Source: a virus. Taken from it: a stretch of 33,876 nt of DNA. The DNA lies in the IMG/VR virus record IMGVR_UViG_3300046171_000085, positions 1 through 33,876 of that record. One strand, written 5' to 3'. Within the stretch, counting starts at the first letter, position 1, and each line of letters starts with the position of its first letter. The notes under the pieces are model-generated. The model was not told the DNA's origin and searched no databases. It was given only the letters and a program-made list of their open reading frames with translations. The position numbers and the translations under genes are program-made. Below, piece after piece: positions 12,510 to 20,368 of the stretch.

Positions 12510-12935
12510 TTACTTGATATGCAATGACATTGGTTTGAGGTCGTCAGTATCAAAGTAAACGAACTCGTCACACAATCTAATCCTAGTGACTCCTCGCATT
12601 ATTAAACCTCGAACTAACTTTAATCTTTTCATATTATTAATTATTCTAATCTTTACTGCTAATCCAACTCTATGTGGATTCTTACTTATCAATGCTATTT
12701 TATCAGAGTGATGCTTGCAAGTATATGCTAATCTAATATCAAACCTCATTCTCTCCTCCTGTGCTATCTCATCTAATATAAAAACAGGCAACCTTTCCAT
12801 AAAGTTCTTTCCTGTCTTAATACTACAACGCCCACACTTACACATAAACTGAGACCAAAGCAACTTCCTTAATCCCTCTTTATCATCCTCTTCACTGTAA
12901 CCTATTTCATATTGTGGGCGATGTAATAATGACAT
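12510..12935 (-). CDS. M15 peptidase-like protein with altered active site
   Basis: A 141-residue protein. After C-K-C-G-R-C near 32-37, the order R-L-A-Y-T-C-K-H-H, N-P-H-R-V-G-L-A-V-K-I-R-I, M-R-G-V-T-R-I-R-L and E-F-V-Y-F-D-T-D-D resembles small M15 (D-Ala-D-Ala carboxypeptidase-like) proteins: S-x-H-x-x-G-x-A-x-D-I and F-x-H-x-D. Here the metal-binding Asp is Lys (A-V-K-I) and the last His is Tyr (V-Y-F-D), so zinc catalysis is unlikely. It is a monocistronic unit with its own promoter and terminator, separate from lysis genes. It may have been reused as a binding or regulatory protein. The fold assignment is an inference. Confidence 0.5.
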   Translation of the reverse strand: MSLLHRPQYEIGYSEEDDKEGLRKLLWSQFMCKCGRCSIKTGKNFMERLPVFILDEIAQEERMRFDIRLAYTCKHHSDKIALISKNPHRVGLAVKIRIINNMKRLKLVRGLIMRGVTRIRLCDEFVYFDTDDLKPMSLHIK

Positions 12936-12942
12936 AACACTA

Positions 12943-12950
12943 CAAATATA
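12943..12950 (-). promoter_or_regulatory. Promoter -7 box TATATTTG for the 12510-12935 gene
   Basis: Exact TAnnTTTG match seven bases upstream of the ATG at 12935, so the mRNA would be nearly leaderless. The -33 region is a T-run at about the right spacing. Confidence 0.6.
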
Positions 12951-13005
12951 ATAAATAATAGGTATATAAAAAAGGGATAGTTATTAACATTGTTAGTAAC
13001 TTAAC

Positions 13006-13036
13006 TTGACTTTCTGCGGAAAAAACGCTACCTTTG
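13006..13036 (+). promoter_or_regulatory. Rightward promoter (TTG-20-TACCTTTG)
   Basis: TTG at 13006-13008, a 20-nt spacer and TACCTTTG at 13029-13036, with a following C, make an excellent Bacteroidota promoter on the plus strand. It is divergent from the promoter at 12943-12950. Expected start near 13041-13043. Confidence 0.75.
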
Positions 13037-13040
13037 CTTA

Positions 13041-13180
13041 AACTTTGTAAAAACAGCCACAAGGCTCACAAAAGCCGAAGTGGCGAAATTGTCCCACGTA
13101 TAAATCAAGTATTTTTCTTCAAAATACGATTTCTACTCTTTGCAAAGCCAACTATACAGGATAGCTATGTTCTATAGCCA
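13041..13180 (+). ncRNA. Rightward structured non-coding RNA
   Basis: Downstream of the 13006-13036 promoter there is no credible gene before the holin gene, which runs the other way. Two strong hairpins are visible. The first is nested: GCCAC (13056-13060), GGCT (13063-13066), AGCC (13073-13076), GTGGC (13080-13084). The second has AAATC-AA-GTATTTT (13102-13115), loop TCTTC, AAAATAC-GATTT (13121-13132). A small palindrome CTTTGCAAAG follows at 13138-13147. The right end is unclear; the GTTTAAYATG hairpin at 13185-13221 is a possible end. It is not a tRNA. It may be a regulatory RNA, or structured origin DNA. Confidence 0.55.
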
Positions 13181-13221
13181 AAACAGGGGCATTATGTTAA
13201 ACAACCCCCAGAATATTAAAC
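13181..13221 (-). terminator. GTTTAAYATG hairpin after the holin gene
   Basis: Leftward: GTTTAATATTCTGGGG (from 13221), then GTTTAACATAAT (from 13202), then GCCCC and TGTTTTGG. GGGG and CCCC pair with the second element in the loop and a U-rich stretch follows. It starts four bases after the holin stop and is the end of the late lysis block; it also faces the rightward RNA. Confidence 0.65.
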
Positions 13222-13224
13222 AAG

Positions 13225-13701
13225 TTATTTCTTCCAGTTCTTAGTTATTTTTTCGGCACTTCTTGCCCCAAAATAACCTCCATAAACAAGAAGCAGTAGT
13301 GAAGATAGTAAATCAATCCAATTAGAGGCTATTTTAAAGCCCTCTAATGAACTATCTAGTATTATGTATACAAATAGAGTCAAAGTCAAGAATCCAAGGC
13401 TTAGAGGCCTTATATTCTTGCTTAACCAACTATCAGAGTTCATGTCAGCAACCCAACGCTTAGTTGACTCCTGCATTTCAATCATATCATATCTTAATTC
13501 CTCTAATAGCAACTCCTTATCAGCTTCGCTGAGTTGTTTATTTGTGTCAATCTTATTTGCAAGTTCTTTTAACTGGTCTATTCCAGTTATGCCACCAGCT
13601 ATTGATAATAGTTCTGGTGCTACTTCCTTGCCTTGTTTTACTAGCCAACGTAAAGCGTCTCCGACTCTTGTAGTTCCGTTCTTTTTCTTATAATCACCCA
13701 T
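13225..13701 (-). CDS. Holin of the GTA/3TM type
   Basis: A 158-residue protein with a soluble N-terminal half (K-E-L-A-N-K-I-D-T, then a D-K-E-L-L-L-E-E-L-R-Y-D helix), then W-V-A-D-M-N-S-D-S-W-L-S-K-N-I-R-P near 84-99, two hydrophobic segments (about 100-118 and 126-146) and an end G-x-Y-F-G-A-R-S-A-E-K-I. The A-D-x-x-S-x-x-W-L-x-x-x-x-R-P motif and the closing G-A-R-S/T-x-E-K are typical of holin_3TM proteins. It overlaps the endolysin gene by eight bases, forming the lysis pair, and is the last late gene. Confidence 0.75.
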   Translation of the reverse strand: MGDYKKKNGTTRVGDALRWLVKQGKEVAPELLSIAGGITGIDQLKELANKIDTNKQLSEADKELLLEELRYDMIEMQESTKRWVADMNSDSWLSKNIRPLSLGFLTLTLFVYIILDSSLEGFKIASNWIDLLSSLLLLVYGGYFGARSAEKITKNWKK

Positions 13702-14071
13702 TCCAACGTGCTTTAGTTTTTCTAATATCGTAGTGTGTAAAATTCTTGTAGTTGCCTAAACCTCCTTGCAACATGAGACCCATATCAATTAAGTCTTCTA
13801 TAAGTGCAAATACCTGTGCTGGATTAAGGCCGTCTATTGTGATGTCTGCTGCTTGGCCTAGCAGATGGCGTGAGTTTGGTACTCCACCTATATCTTGATT
13901 ATGAGCTTCCGACCTGAAACCACTATTAATTCTTATAGCTCTTCCTGTGTAGTCTCTCAGGAATTGTAGTTGTCCTGCAAGTTTAATGATGTTCTCGTAA
14001 GCCTCTAAGGGCATTTCGCCACCACCTTTGCACTCAAACTCTTTTAGCTTAAAGTTCTTTGTCAGTTTCAT
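13694..14071 (-). CDS. M15 endolysin (D-Ala-D-Ala carboxypeptidase-like)
   Basis: Start at ATG 14071 (MKLTKNFKLKEFECK), 125 residues; an upstream in-frame extension is not needed. The zinc motif is S-R-H-L-L-G-Q-A-A-D-I (S-x-H-x(3)-G-x-A-x-D) near 67-77 with the third ligand in F-T-H-Y-D near 110-114. G-F-R-S-E-A-H-N lies before it. It cuts peptide cross-links in host peptidoglycan. No signal peptide, so it needs the adjacent holin. Confidence 0.9.
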   Translation of the reverse strand: MKLTKNFKLKEFECKGGGEMPLEAYENIIKLAGQLQFLRDYTGRAIRINSGFRSEAHNQDIGGVPNSRHLLGQAADITIDGLNPAQVFALIEDLIDMGLMLQGGLGNYKNFTHYDIRKTKARWNG

Positions 14072-14222
14072 TCTTTCTCTTGTAGGTTGCGTATATCTTC
14101 TGGAACGTATAAAAGATAGTAGCCAAAAGAAGTACAATTTTTAGACTATTTTCAACAGCAGTAAAACTAACACCTAAAGTAATTATATTAAATATGTACA
14201 ATTTTATATCTTCTAAACTCAT
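14049..14222 (-). CDS. Small membrane protein, 57 aa
   Basis: Start chosen at ATG 14222 (MSLEDIKLYIFNIITLGVSF), overlapping the previous stop (ATGA); an upstream GTG would extend it by ten residues. Two hydrophobic stretches (about 6-22 and 27-41) and a basic, then acidic, tail (Y-K-R-K-N-E-T-D-K-E-L). Its end overlaps the endolysin gene by 23 bases. It may assist lysis (second holin or antiholin), inferred from position only. Confidence 0.7.
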   Translation of the reverse strand: MSLEDIKLYIFNIITLGVSFTAVENSLKIVLLLATIFYTFQKIYATYKRKNETDKEL

Positions 14223-14317
14223 AACATTAAACCTCTTAAAAAAGCGTTCCACTTAGCAATAATGTAAAACTGCAAGTATTCTATTTTGTCTGCTAAGTAC
14301 CTAAGTGCTTTTACCAT
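14219..14317 (-). CDS. 32-aa amphipathic peptide gene in the lysis block
   Basis: Reads MVKALRYLADKIEYLQFYII to L-R-G-L-M-L. The start overlaps the previous stop as TAATG and its stop overlaps the next start as ATGA, so both ends are translationally coupled. This is strong evidence for a real gene despite its size. The composition is a hydrophobic helix with interspersed K and R. Confidence 0.55.
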   Translation of the reverse strand: MVKALRYLADKIEYLQFYIIAKWNAFLRGLML

Positions 14318-14683
14318 TACATTTTATTTTCTTGATAGTCCACACCGTAAAAGCTGTGTACTCCGTTACCATCTATATTACCAACAGCAGCAGACTTCCA
14401 GCCGTAAGGATGCTCTGCTTTAATAACATTACCCTCTTCATCAACAGTATCTTCTAACTTCCACATAACGTCTAAGTGGTATTTGTCGCTTAATACTGGT
14501 GCTTTGGTTTCGTTACCCTCTTCATCGTATTCGCCTTGCTCTAAAACAATATGTCCTAACTTTACAATAGCGTGTCTGTGTGTTGGGTACTCGTTACCAT
14601 CTTCGTCTGTATCTACTCCTAAGGCTTTTATTTTTAGCCTCAGCAGTTGCTTGGTCTTTAAATTCGTATTTTCCTATTTTCAT
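14317..14683 (-). pseudogene. Unknown 121-aa protein, split by one extra base
   Basis: Frame one starts at ATG 14683 (MKIGKYEFKDQATAEAK). Frame two continues I-K-A-L-G-V-D-T-D-E-D-G-N-E-Y-P-T-H-R-H-A-I-V-K-L-G and ends Y-G-V-D-Y-Q-E-N-K-M. Dropping one A from the A5 run (14635..14631) joins them into 121 residues. The protein has repeated E/D-E-G-N-E/V acidic turns and an H-P-Y-G-W-K-S-A motif, typical of a small virion-associated or fibre-accessory protein of Bacteroidota phages. Its end is coupled to the 32-residue gene (TAATG). Function unknown. Confidence 0.7.
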
Positions 14684-14799
14684 TTTATTTACTTTTAGTT
14701 ATAACTATTAGTGTTTATATGTATAGTTTTTTTATTTTTTTTATCTTATTGTGTTTCTTATGTAAAGATTTACCCTTGTTTTTATCATAGGTGTAATTG

Positions 14800-17235
14800 C
14801 TACACTTGTGTTAATTTTTGTAGTTGTTCGTCTGTTAATGCTTCTTTAAATACTGCAACGGATTTAGCGTTTCCGTAAAAGTTTAAAGCTCCATTACCAG
14901 TATCGAAAGTAATTCTATCTAATCCTATTGGAGTAGCTCCAGTTGTATCTGTTGCAACTTCTACACCATTAATCCATAAAGCAAAATCATTTTCTTTGTA
15001 TTTAACACAGATTTTGTGATAATCTAAAGTAGATGCGACAATTTTTTGTTCATCAAATGAAGTAGAGCCATTACTTTTAACTATTGTCCTTATAGAATTA
15101 GAATTAGTACCTAAAACAAGCGTTAATCTATTATTAATAGAGCCATCATACAAAGATATACATCTATTAGTTCCATCGTCTGCTAAAGCACTTATTTCTG
15201 CATATAAAACTCCCTCTGTTGAATTTATAAGGTCAGAACTTCCTGCTCCTGATAGAGTTTCGCCTAATCTTGTTACTGTACTTCCGTTTGTTGGTATGTA
15301 AGAAGTTGCGTATGATAGAGCTTCTTCTTGTGGCTGGCATACTATAATAGAAAATCCACCGCTTGAAGTACCCGCTGACAGTCTTAACTTTAAATTAAAT
15401 GCTTCATTGGCGCTTTTTGTGCCTGATAATTGATATCTAACAAACTTTGTCGTGTCAATATTCACTAAATCTGTTAAAGCTGGCGAGCATCTTAATTGTA
15501 GTGTTTTTGACCCGCTTTCAACAAGTTTTATGTACACACTACCGCTAACAGAACCCGAAGAAATTGAAGATGTGGTTTGACCAAAAGTAAGAGCAACATT
15601 TTCTGCATCGGCTGGAAAGTCAATTTGAGCTGCATTTGTACCGCCAAACATATCTGTTTTGCCAGTTGTTATAGTTCCTAAACTACCGCTTCCATACTCT
15701 GTATAAGTCCAATTTGATGTAATTTCAGAATTTTCTAATACGTTTGTACTCTGCGGCTCTAACAACAAACTCCCAGTTCCATCTGTATAATCTATTCTTG
15801 GTAAGTCTGTGTCTTCTGTTATTTCTATTACTGATATGTTGTCTATTGTGACATTTGATGAATTAGACCTTATAGCTAATGCATTTGAACTATCTTTTGT
15901 AATGTAAACAGATTTTAAACCTATTGTAGTAAATGAAGCGTATGTAGTTGCAGAACCTGTATCGTATATATTACAAACACCGTCTGCAATTGATACTATT
16001 TCAAATTGTACTTTATATAATTTGTTAATTGTTAAAGATGCGTTTGTAATTAAATTTCCTGTTGAACCTGTGTGTAAAGCTACACCATCTCCAATAGACC
16101 ACCCTGTCCCAAAAGTCCAATTCTGTCCGACCTCTTTGACTGATACGTTGTCTATTGAGCCAGTGAAATCTGCGTTACCTTTTATGCTAAAAGAAGTGCC
16201 TTGTGCTTCAATATATTCAGTATATGTGCCATTGGAGGTATATAAAGTTGAGCCTACGCTTCCTGTTTTAAATCTAACTGCACCATTTGAAACATTAGAA
16301 ACAGTTATTACGCATTTGTAAGTTTTCCCTAATATTAAAGTAGTGTTAATTGCTTCTAATTCAGAGCTTGATAATTGTGCAGTTCTTAAAGCTACACCAC
16401 CACTTATACTCCATCCAGTGCCTTTTGTCCAATCAGTATCAGTATCAAACGTACCATTTGTAATCAGTTCACTACCTATCTGCTCAAAATCTCCGTTTTG
16501 TACTAAATTACCACTTAATATCTGTACATCTTCTATAAGACCTTGTTCGTTTACTCTTGTGGCTGATGAGCCTCTTGTAAAGTCAAAGTCTGCGTCATTA
16601 ATAAGTTGTATAGATATATCCTTAAACTCTACTTCTTGATTTGCACCAGTAACAGAAGAATTAAATTTTAACTCTTGATTTCCACTTGAACCAGTTGTTA
16701 TAATTACTTCAAAATATAAAAATTCATTTCCACTATAAGCATTTACAATATTACCTTGAGTAGAGCCGTTATAAAATGCAACATAAACGTTTGTAGCAGA
16801 TATATTTCTTATAAATCCACTTACTTTATATTTTTGATTATATCCTTTAGATGTAAGACCCTGATTTTGATAACTTAATATAGTATAATTATTCGCACCA
16901 GTTGAACTTATATTAGCAACTCCGTTTGTAACTGTTTTAATTCCAGAATTAACACCAAATGTTGTATAATCTAAATTAGTGTTTAAATTATCTCCAAAAG
17001 ATTGAACAGGCTTAACACTATGTAAAGAGCCATTATCGTAAGCTGTTGGTGTTAGTAATATACTTGGCTTTGGGTATATATCAGCCATTAGTTTGTCTGT
17101 TTCGTTGCTATTCTCGTAATAGTCTGAACGTATATACATTTCGTTAGTCGCATCAAACTTCTCGTAAGTATCGCCCCAAGCAATATCGTTTACTGCATTA
17201 CCCCAATTACTTCTATGATATATTTCGTTTGCCAT
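14800..17235 (-). CDS. Large LamG/carbohydrate-binding receptor-type virion protein
   Basis: An 811-residue protein. An N-terminal region of about 220 residues carries D-F-D-F-T-R-G-S-S-A-T-R-V-N near 214-227. Then come two similar modules with G-T-G-W-S-I near 271 and 373, each ending in a D-N-I/V-S-V strand, as in CBM4/9-like domains. A third beta-rich stretch follows (to about 650), and the end is a LamG/concanavalin-like domain with E-G-V-L-Y-A-E-I-S-A-L-A-D-D, F-A-L-W-I-N-G-V-E and F-K-E-A-L-T-D-E-Q-L. Likely binds host surface sugars. Neighbour of a shorter paralogue. Virion location is inferred. Confidence 0.7.
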   Translation of the reverse strand: MANEIYHRSNWGNAVNDIAWGDTYEKFDATNEMYIRSDYYENSNETDKLMADIYPKPSILLTPTAYDNGSLHSVKPVQSFGDNLNTNLDYTTFGVNSGIKTVTNGVANISSTGANNYTILSYQNQGLTSKGYNQKYKVSGFIRNISATNVYVAFYNGSTQGNIVNAYSGNEFLYFEVIITTGSSGNQELKFNSSVTGANQEVEFKDISIQLINDADFDFTRGSSATRVNEQGLIEDVQILSGNLVQNGDFEQIGSELITNGTFDTDTDWTKGTGWSISGGVALRTAQLSSSELEAINTTLILGKTYKCVITVSNVSNGAVRFKTGSVGSTLYTSNGTYTEYIEAQGTSFSIKGNADFTGSIDNVSVKEVGQNWTFGTGWSIGDGVALHTGSTGNLITNASLTINKLYKVQFEIVSIADGVCNIYDTGSATTYASFTTIGLKSVYITKDSSNALAIRSNSSNVTIDNISVIEITEDTDLPRIDYTDGTGSLLLEPQSTNVLENSEITSNWTYTEYGSGSLGTITTGKTDMFGGTNAAQIDFPADAENVALTFGQTTSSISSGSVSGSVYIKLVESGSKTLQLRCSPALTDLVNIDTTKFVRYQLSGTKSANEAFNLKLRLSAGTSSGGFSIIVCQPQEEALSYATSYIPTNGSTVTRLGETLSGAGSSDLINSTEGVLYAEISALADDGTNRCISLYDGSINNRLTLVLGTNSNSIRTIVKSNGSTSFDEQKIVASTLDYHKICVKYKENDFALWINGVEVATDTTGATPIGLDRITFDTGNGALNFYGNAKSVAVFKEALTDEQLQKLTQV

Positions 17236-17236
17236 A

Positions 17237-18478
17237 TTATGTCGTTAATTTTTTTAATTCTGCATCTGTTAATGCTGTATCGTAATATCTTAAATCTTTT
17301 ACTTTTCCGTAAAATTTTAATGATGATGTAGGATTTAAACTTAAACTTAAATCATTTAACCCACTTAAAGAAAAAGTTAAAGAACTTGTAGCAGCTTCTA
17401 ATCCATTTACCCACAATGCAATATCTCCGCTTTTATATTTAAAAGCGACTTTATTTATATTGGTTATGCCTACGCTTGACGATATTGATGATGTGCCACT
17501 AACAAATCCTTTCAGAACATTATTAGTGTCAAAAAATATATTTACTCTATTTGAGGCTGTACCATCACTTATTCCTATGTATCTATTTGTATTATCATCA
17601 GCTAAAGCAGCTATCTCTGCATAAAGCACACCCTCGTTATCGTTGAATGTATTAGCATCTCCAGCATTGTTGCAAACATCTGCGTTTCTTGTTGCTGAAC
17701 CGCCCTCTGTTTTTATGTACGAAGTTGAATAAGTGTCTTTTTCTAATTGAATACCCCATACATACATAAAACAACTATCTGAACTATCAGTCAAAGCAGT
17801 TGTAACTACATCATTTTTTGGAGATATTAAAACAGTAATAGAACTGTGGGCATCTGTTGATACTGCAAAAGACAACCTTACCCATCCATCATTGTAGTTT
17901 TCAGCCTTTGTGCTTAATATTGTAAAATCTACAAAATCAATAGAAGCGTTTATTGTACCTTGTTCAAAGTCATATTGTAAATAGGCTCTGTCTGGGTAAT
18001 CTCCTTGTAAAGCCAATGTAGCATATCTGCTATCTCCTTTTTTCACAAATACAGAAAGCGTAAAGTTTTGAACTTCAGAAGCAGTCTTAGTGAAGAGTTT
18101 AGCCAACCTATCTGAGCTTGTTGATGTTCTTTGTAGTTTGTCGGCACTTAAAGTTCCATCTGGAGAAGTTGTTTGATTTGCAGTAACGCTAACGCCAGTT
18201 TTTATCCAATAAATATTATCTGTCTGTTCTGAATAATGTGCAAGATTTGTTCTGGATGGCTCTAAAAGTAAACTCGGACAGTTAGAGTTAAACCAATCAA
18301 GTCTTGGTATGTCTGCTGCGACCTCTTCAATAAGTCCATCCTTGCGAACTCGTGTGGCTACTGTATCCCTATCAAAAGTGAAATCTCCACTACCATCATT
18401 AGGCAATATAGAATACACCTTTGGTGTACTCCCACCTTTATATCCGCTTGGTATTAATGCTAACTTTGGATTACTCAT
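17237..18478 (-). CDS. LamG-domain virion protein, paralogue of the 811-aa protein
   Basis: A 413-residue protein. It has F-T-F-D-R-D-T-V-A-T-R-V (related to D-F-T-R-G-S-S-A-T-R-V in its neighbour), L-L-L-E-P-S-R-T-N-L near 71-80, a beta-rich middle and a C-terminal LamG domain (E-G-V-L-Y-A-E-I-A-A-L-A-D-D, I-A-L-W-V-N-G-L-E, T-A-L-T-D-A-E-L-K-K-L). The LamG ends of both proteins align residue for residue. The pair probably arose by duplication and may form two receptor-binding specificities. Its start overlaps the 39-residue gene. Confidence 0.7.
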   Translation of the reverse strand: MSNPKLALIPSGYKGGSTPKVYSILPNDGSGDFTFDRDTVATRVRKDGLIEEVAADIPRLDWFNSNCPSLLLEPSRTNLAHYSEQTDNIYWIKTGVSVTANQTTSPDGTLSADKLQRTSTSSDRLAKLFTKTASEVQNFTLSVFVKKGDSRYATLALQGDYPDRAYLQYDFEQGTINASIDFVDFTILSTKAENYNDGWVRLSFAVSTDAHSSITVLISPKNDVVTTALTDSSDSCFMYVWGIQLEKDTYSTSYIKTEGGSATRNADVCNNAGDANTFNDNEGVLYAEIAALADDNTNRYIGISDGTASNRVNIFFDTNNVLKGFVSGTSSISSSVGITNINKVAFKYKSGDIALWVNGLEAATSSLTFSLSGLNDLSLSLNPTSSLKFYGKVKDLRYYDTALTDAELKKLTT

Positions 18479-18594
18479 TTCTTATTTATTTGTCCTAATA
18501 TACTGTCTTCTAATTGTATCTTGCTAAGGTATTTCTTTAGCTTAACAACATTAACCTTTTTAGGCTTGTATATGTTTATCTTTTTCTCTTTCAT
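18475..18594 (-). CDS. Small basic peptide, 39 aa
   Basis: Begins MKEKKINIYKPKKVNVVKLK and ends L-G-Q-I-N-K-K. Start overlaps the connector stop (TAATG) and stop overlaps the LamG gene start (ATGA). Coupling at both ends is the evidence for it. Very lysine-rich; possible virion accessory peptide. Confidence 0.55.
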   Translation of the reverse strand: MKEKKINIYKPKKVNVVKLKKYLSKIQLEDSILGQINKK

Positions 18595-19112
18595 TATATG
18601 TACCAGCCACCTGTGTAGTTAACATCTCTGTCTGGATTCATCTCCTCATTAGAGCTGCTTGTGTACTCTGGGAATAAATTAGAATAATTGCAAATGTAAT
18701 CTAAGAACCGCTTAGTATAAAACTCAGCAGTATCATTCATTCTTTGAGCCAAGTAAGTCATATCCTCATGTGTGGCTGTCTCAGAGCTTTCTGAGATGTG
18801 CTTTCCAACGCCTCCATTAGTGATAGAGAACATCATATAAGGCAGTATCGTTGACTGTGTGTACCATATTAGCATGGGCTTGATATAGTCGTCTAAGAGG
18901 GTCTTATAATTAGAATTATCAGCTTGAGATATTTCTCCAGAAACAACAAGTTGCTGTATCTTTTTGTATAGCTTACCACCTAAGTAGTTTTGTATGTGTA
19001 AGTCCTGAGCAACCTCAATATATTGAACGATTTTGCTGCTGTCAACATTACCGTCAATAATAGACCTTTTCTTAAGGTCGGCTACGCTTATAAATAGTGC
19101 TTTTGTTGACAT
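18594..19112 (-). CDS. Head-tail connector-like protein
   Basis: A 172-residue mostly helical protein with an N-terminal F-I-S-V-A-D-L-K-K-R-S, then I-V-Q-Y-I-E-V-A-Q-D-L-H-I-Q-N-Y-L-G, and a later R-M-N-D-T-A-E-F-Y. This pattern (helical, Q-x-L-H/x-I-x-x-x-L-G) is typical of the phage connector family seen next to portals in Bacteroidota phages. It overlaps the portal gene by one base. Position beside the portal supports a connector role. Confidence 0.65.
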   Translation of the reverse strand: MSTKALFISVADLKKRSIIDGNVDSSKIVQYIEVAQDLHIQNYLGGKLYKKIQQLVVSGEISQADNSNYKTLLDDYIKPMLIWYTQSTILPYMMFSITNGGVGKHISESSETATHEDMTYLAQRMNDTAEFYTKRFLDYICNYSNLFPEYTSSSNEEMNPDRDVNYTGGWYI

Positions 19113-20332
19113 TATTCCTCTTCGTCTTTTAGTTCTACTTCTATCTCGTTTATCTCCTGTTCAACCTCAACCTGTGAGCTTAGTCTCTCTCCAGTCTCTT
19201 CCTCTCTTTTTACCTTAGTAGATATGTTGTCTAACTCTGTAAATTCAATAGGCTGTAAGGTTATAAAGTACAAGTCTAAGTCAATATTGTTAAACTTTAA
19301 TATCTCCTCTAAGGCTTCAATAATTCCGTCCTGTAATGGTCTTATAATTACGTTATCCATAAGCACAGCAGCCGTTCTAAGCTCCTCTGCGTTATTTCCG
19401 AAGCCAGTGTTATCTTTGATACCTAAAAGTATCGGAGAAACGATGCCATGACCTAACATAATCTTTTCTCTAGCTTCATCAGACATAAATTGATATTGTG
19501 CATGAGCGTCAGGCAAGTGTATAGGCTCTATATCTGCCTTAGTGTCTTGTGACTCGTTAAATGCAATTATAAATTTACCTGCGTTGCTAGAACCTGAGAA
19601 CTTCTCGTAGATTTTGCGTTCTAATGCCGCTTGAGTTTCTTCAGGTGGTGTGCCGTTATTGAAGTTAATCAATAAACTTGGTTGCAGACCATTCTTGATG
19701 TTGTTTATGTGGTAATTAGATACCTCCTGCTCTAAGTTGCAGTATTGTAAGCATCCGTTATAATCTACAGGGGCATAATAATAAAAGCCGCTTCTGTAAG
19801 GTTTTACGATGTATAGCTCGTTTTGTTGCTTCTTGCCTCCGTTACCAAATGTAGGTATTCTCTTAGGCTTGTCAGTAGTCTTATACTCAGCCCAGTTTGG
19901 GTGATAGTAGTAAGCCTTTATAACTCCGTTAGCGTCACACTTCTCAGCTCTAAGCGTTTCCATAGGGAAGTGAGATACCTTAAGTATTCTGGTCTTTCTC
20001 TTGTTGTATGTTACCTGTATGGCAGCCTGCCCTAACATCTTATAGTCGTGGGCTATTCTCTTTACAGTTCTCTTCTTGAGAAGGTTCTTCATCTCAATAT
20101 ACTGCTCTGGCTTATCTTCTCTGTTTGTAGCCTCTAAGCCTCTACCAGCAATCATATCAACAATACCATTGATACAACGAGAGTTCGTTGGAGAACCCAT
20201 GTAGTTGTCTATAAGAGTCTTGAAGTAGTTGTTATCTTCTCCATACTTAACCCAGTCCTTGTTGTATTGTTCCTCAACTAAGGGGGTCTGGTAGCCAGAT
20301 AACTCTATTATTCTAATGTTTTTACTTTCCAT
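19112..20332 (-). CDS. Portal protein
   Basis: A 406-residue PBSX-like portal, forming the dodecameric gate for DNA entry. Features: Y-G-E-D-N-N-Y-F (30-37), S-P-T-N-S-R-C-I-N-G near 47-56, G-Q-A-A-I-Q-V near 99-105, and late in the sequence G-I-V-S-P-I-L-L-G-I-K-D-N-T-G-F-G-N-N-A-E-E-L (near 293-315), the typical wing/clip segment. Ends in an acidic tail (E-E-E). Leader TTGTTATATATTTAAAAATG is a partial match to the common virion-block leader. Terminase lies 15 kb away, an unusual separation. Confidence 0.85.
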   Translation of the reverse strand: MESKNIRIIELSGYQTPLVEEQYNKDWVKYGEDNNYFKTLIDNYMGSPTNSRCINGIVDMIAGRGLEATNREDKPEQYIEMKNLLKKRTVKRIAHDYKMLGQAAIQVTYNKRKTRILKVSHFPMETLRAEKCDANGVIKAYYYHPNWAEYKTTDKPKRIPTFGNGGKKQQNELYIVKPYRSGFYYYAPVDYNGCLQYCNLEQEVSNYHINNIKNGLQPSLLINFNNGTPPEETQAALERKIYEKFSGSSNAGKFIIAFNESQDTKADIEPIHLPDAHAQYQFMSDEAREKIMLGHGIVSPILLGIKDNTGFGNNAEELRTAAVLMDNVIIRPLQDGIIEALEEILKFNNIDLDLYFITLQPIEFTELDNISTKVKREEETGERLSSQVEVEQEINEIEVELKDEEE

Positions 20333-20368
20333 TTTTAAATATATAACAATTTTAATTCAGGACACTTT

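Noticed and set aside
13128-13147. ATTTCTACTCTTTG resembling part of a Cas12a direct repeat
   Set aside because: The partner GTAGA needed for the repeat hairpin is absent, and no spacer array or cas gene is nearby. Judged a coincidence.
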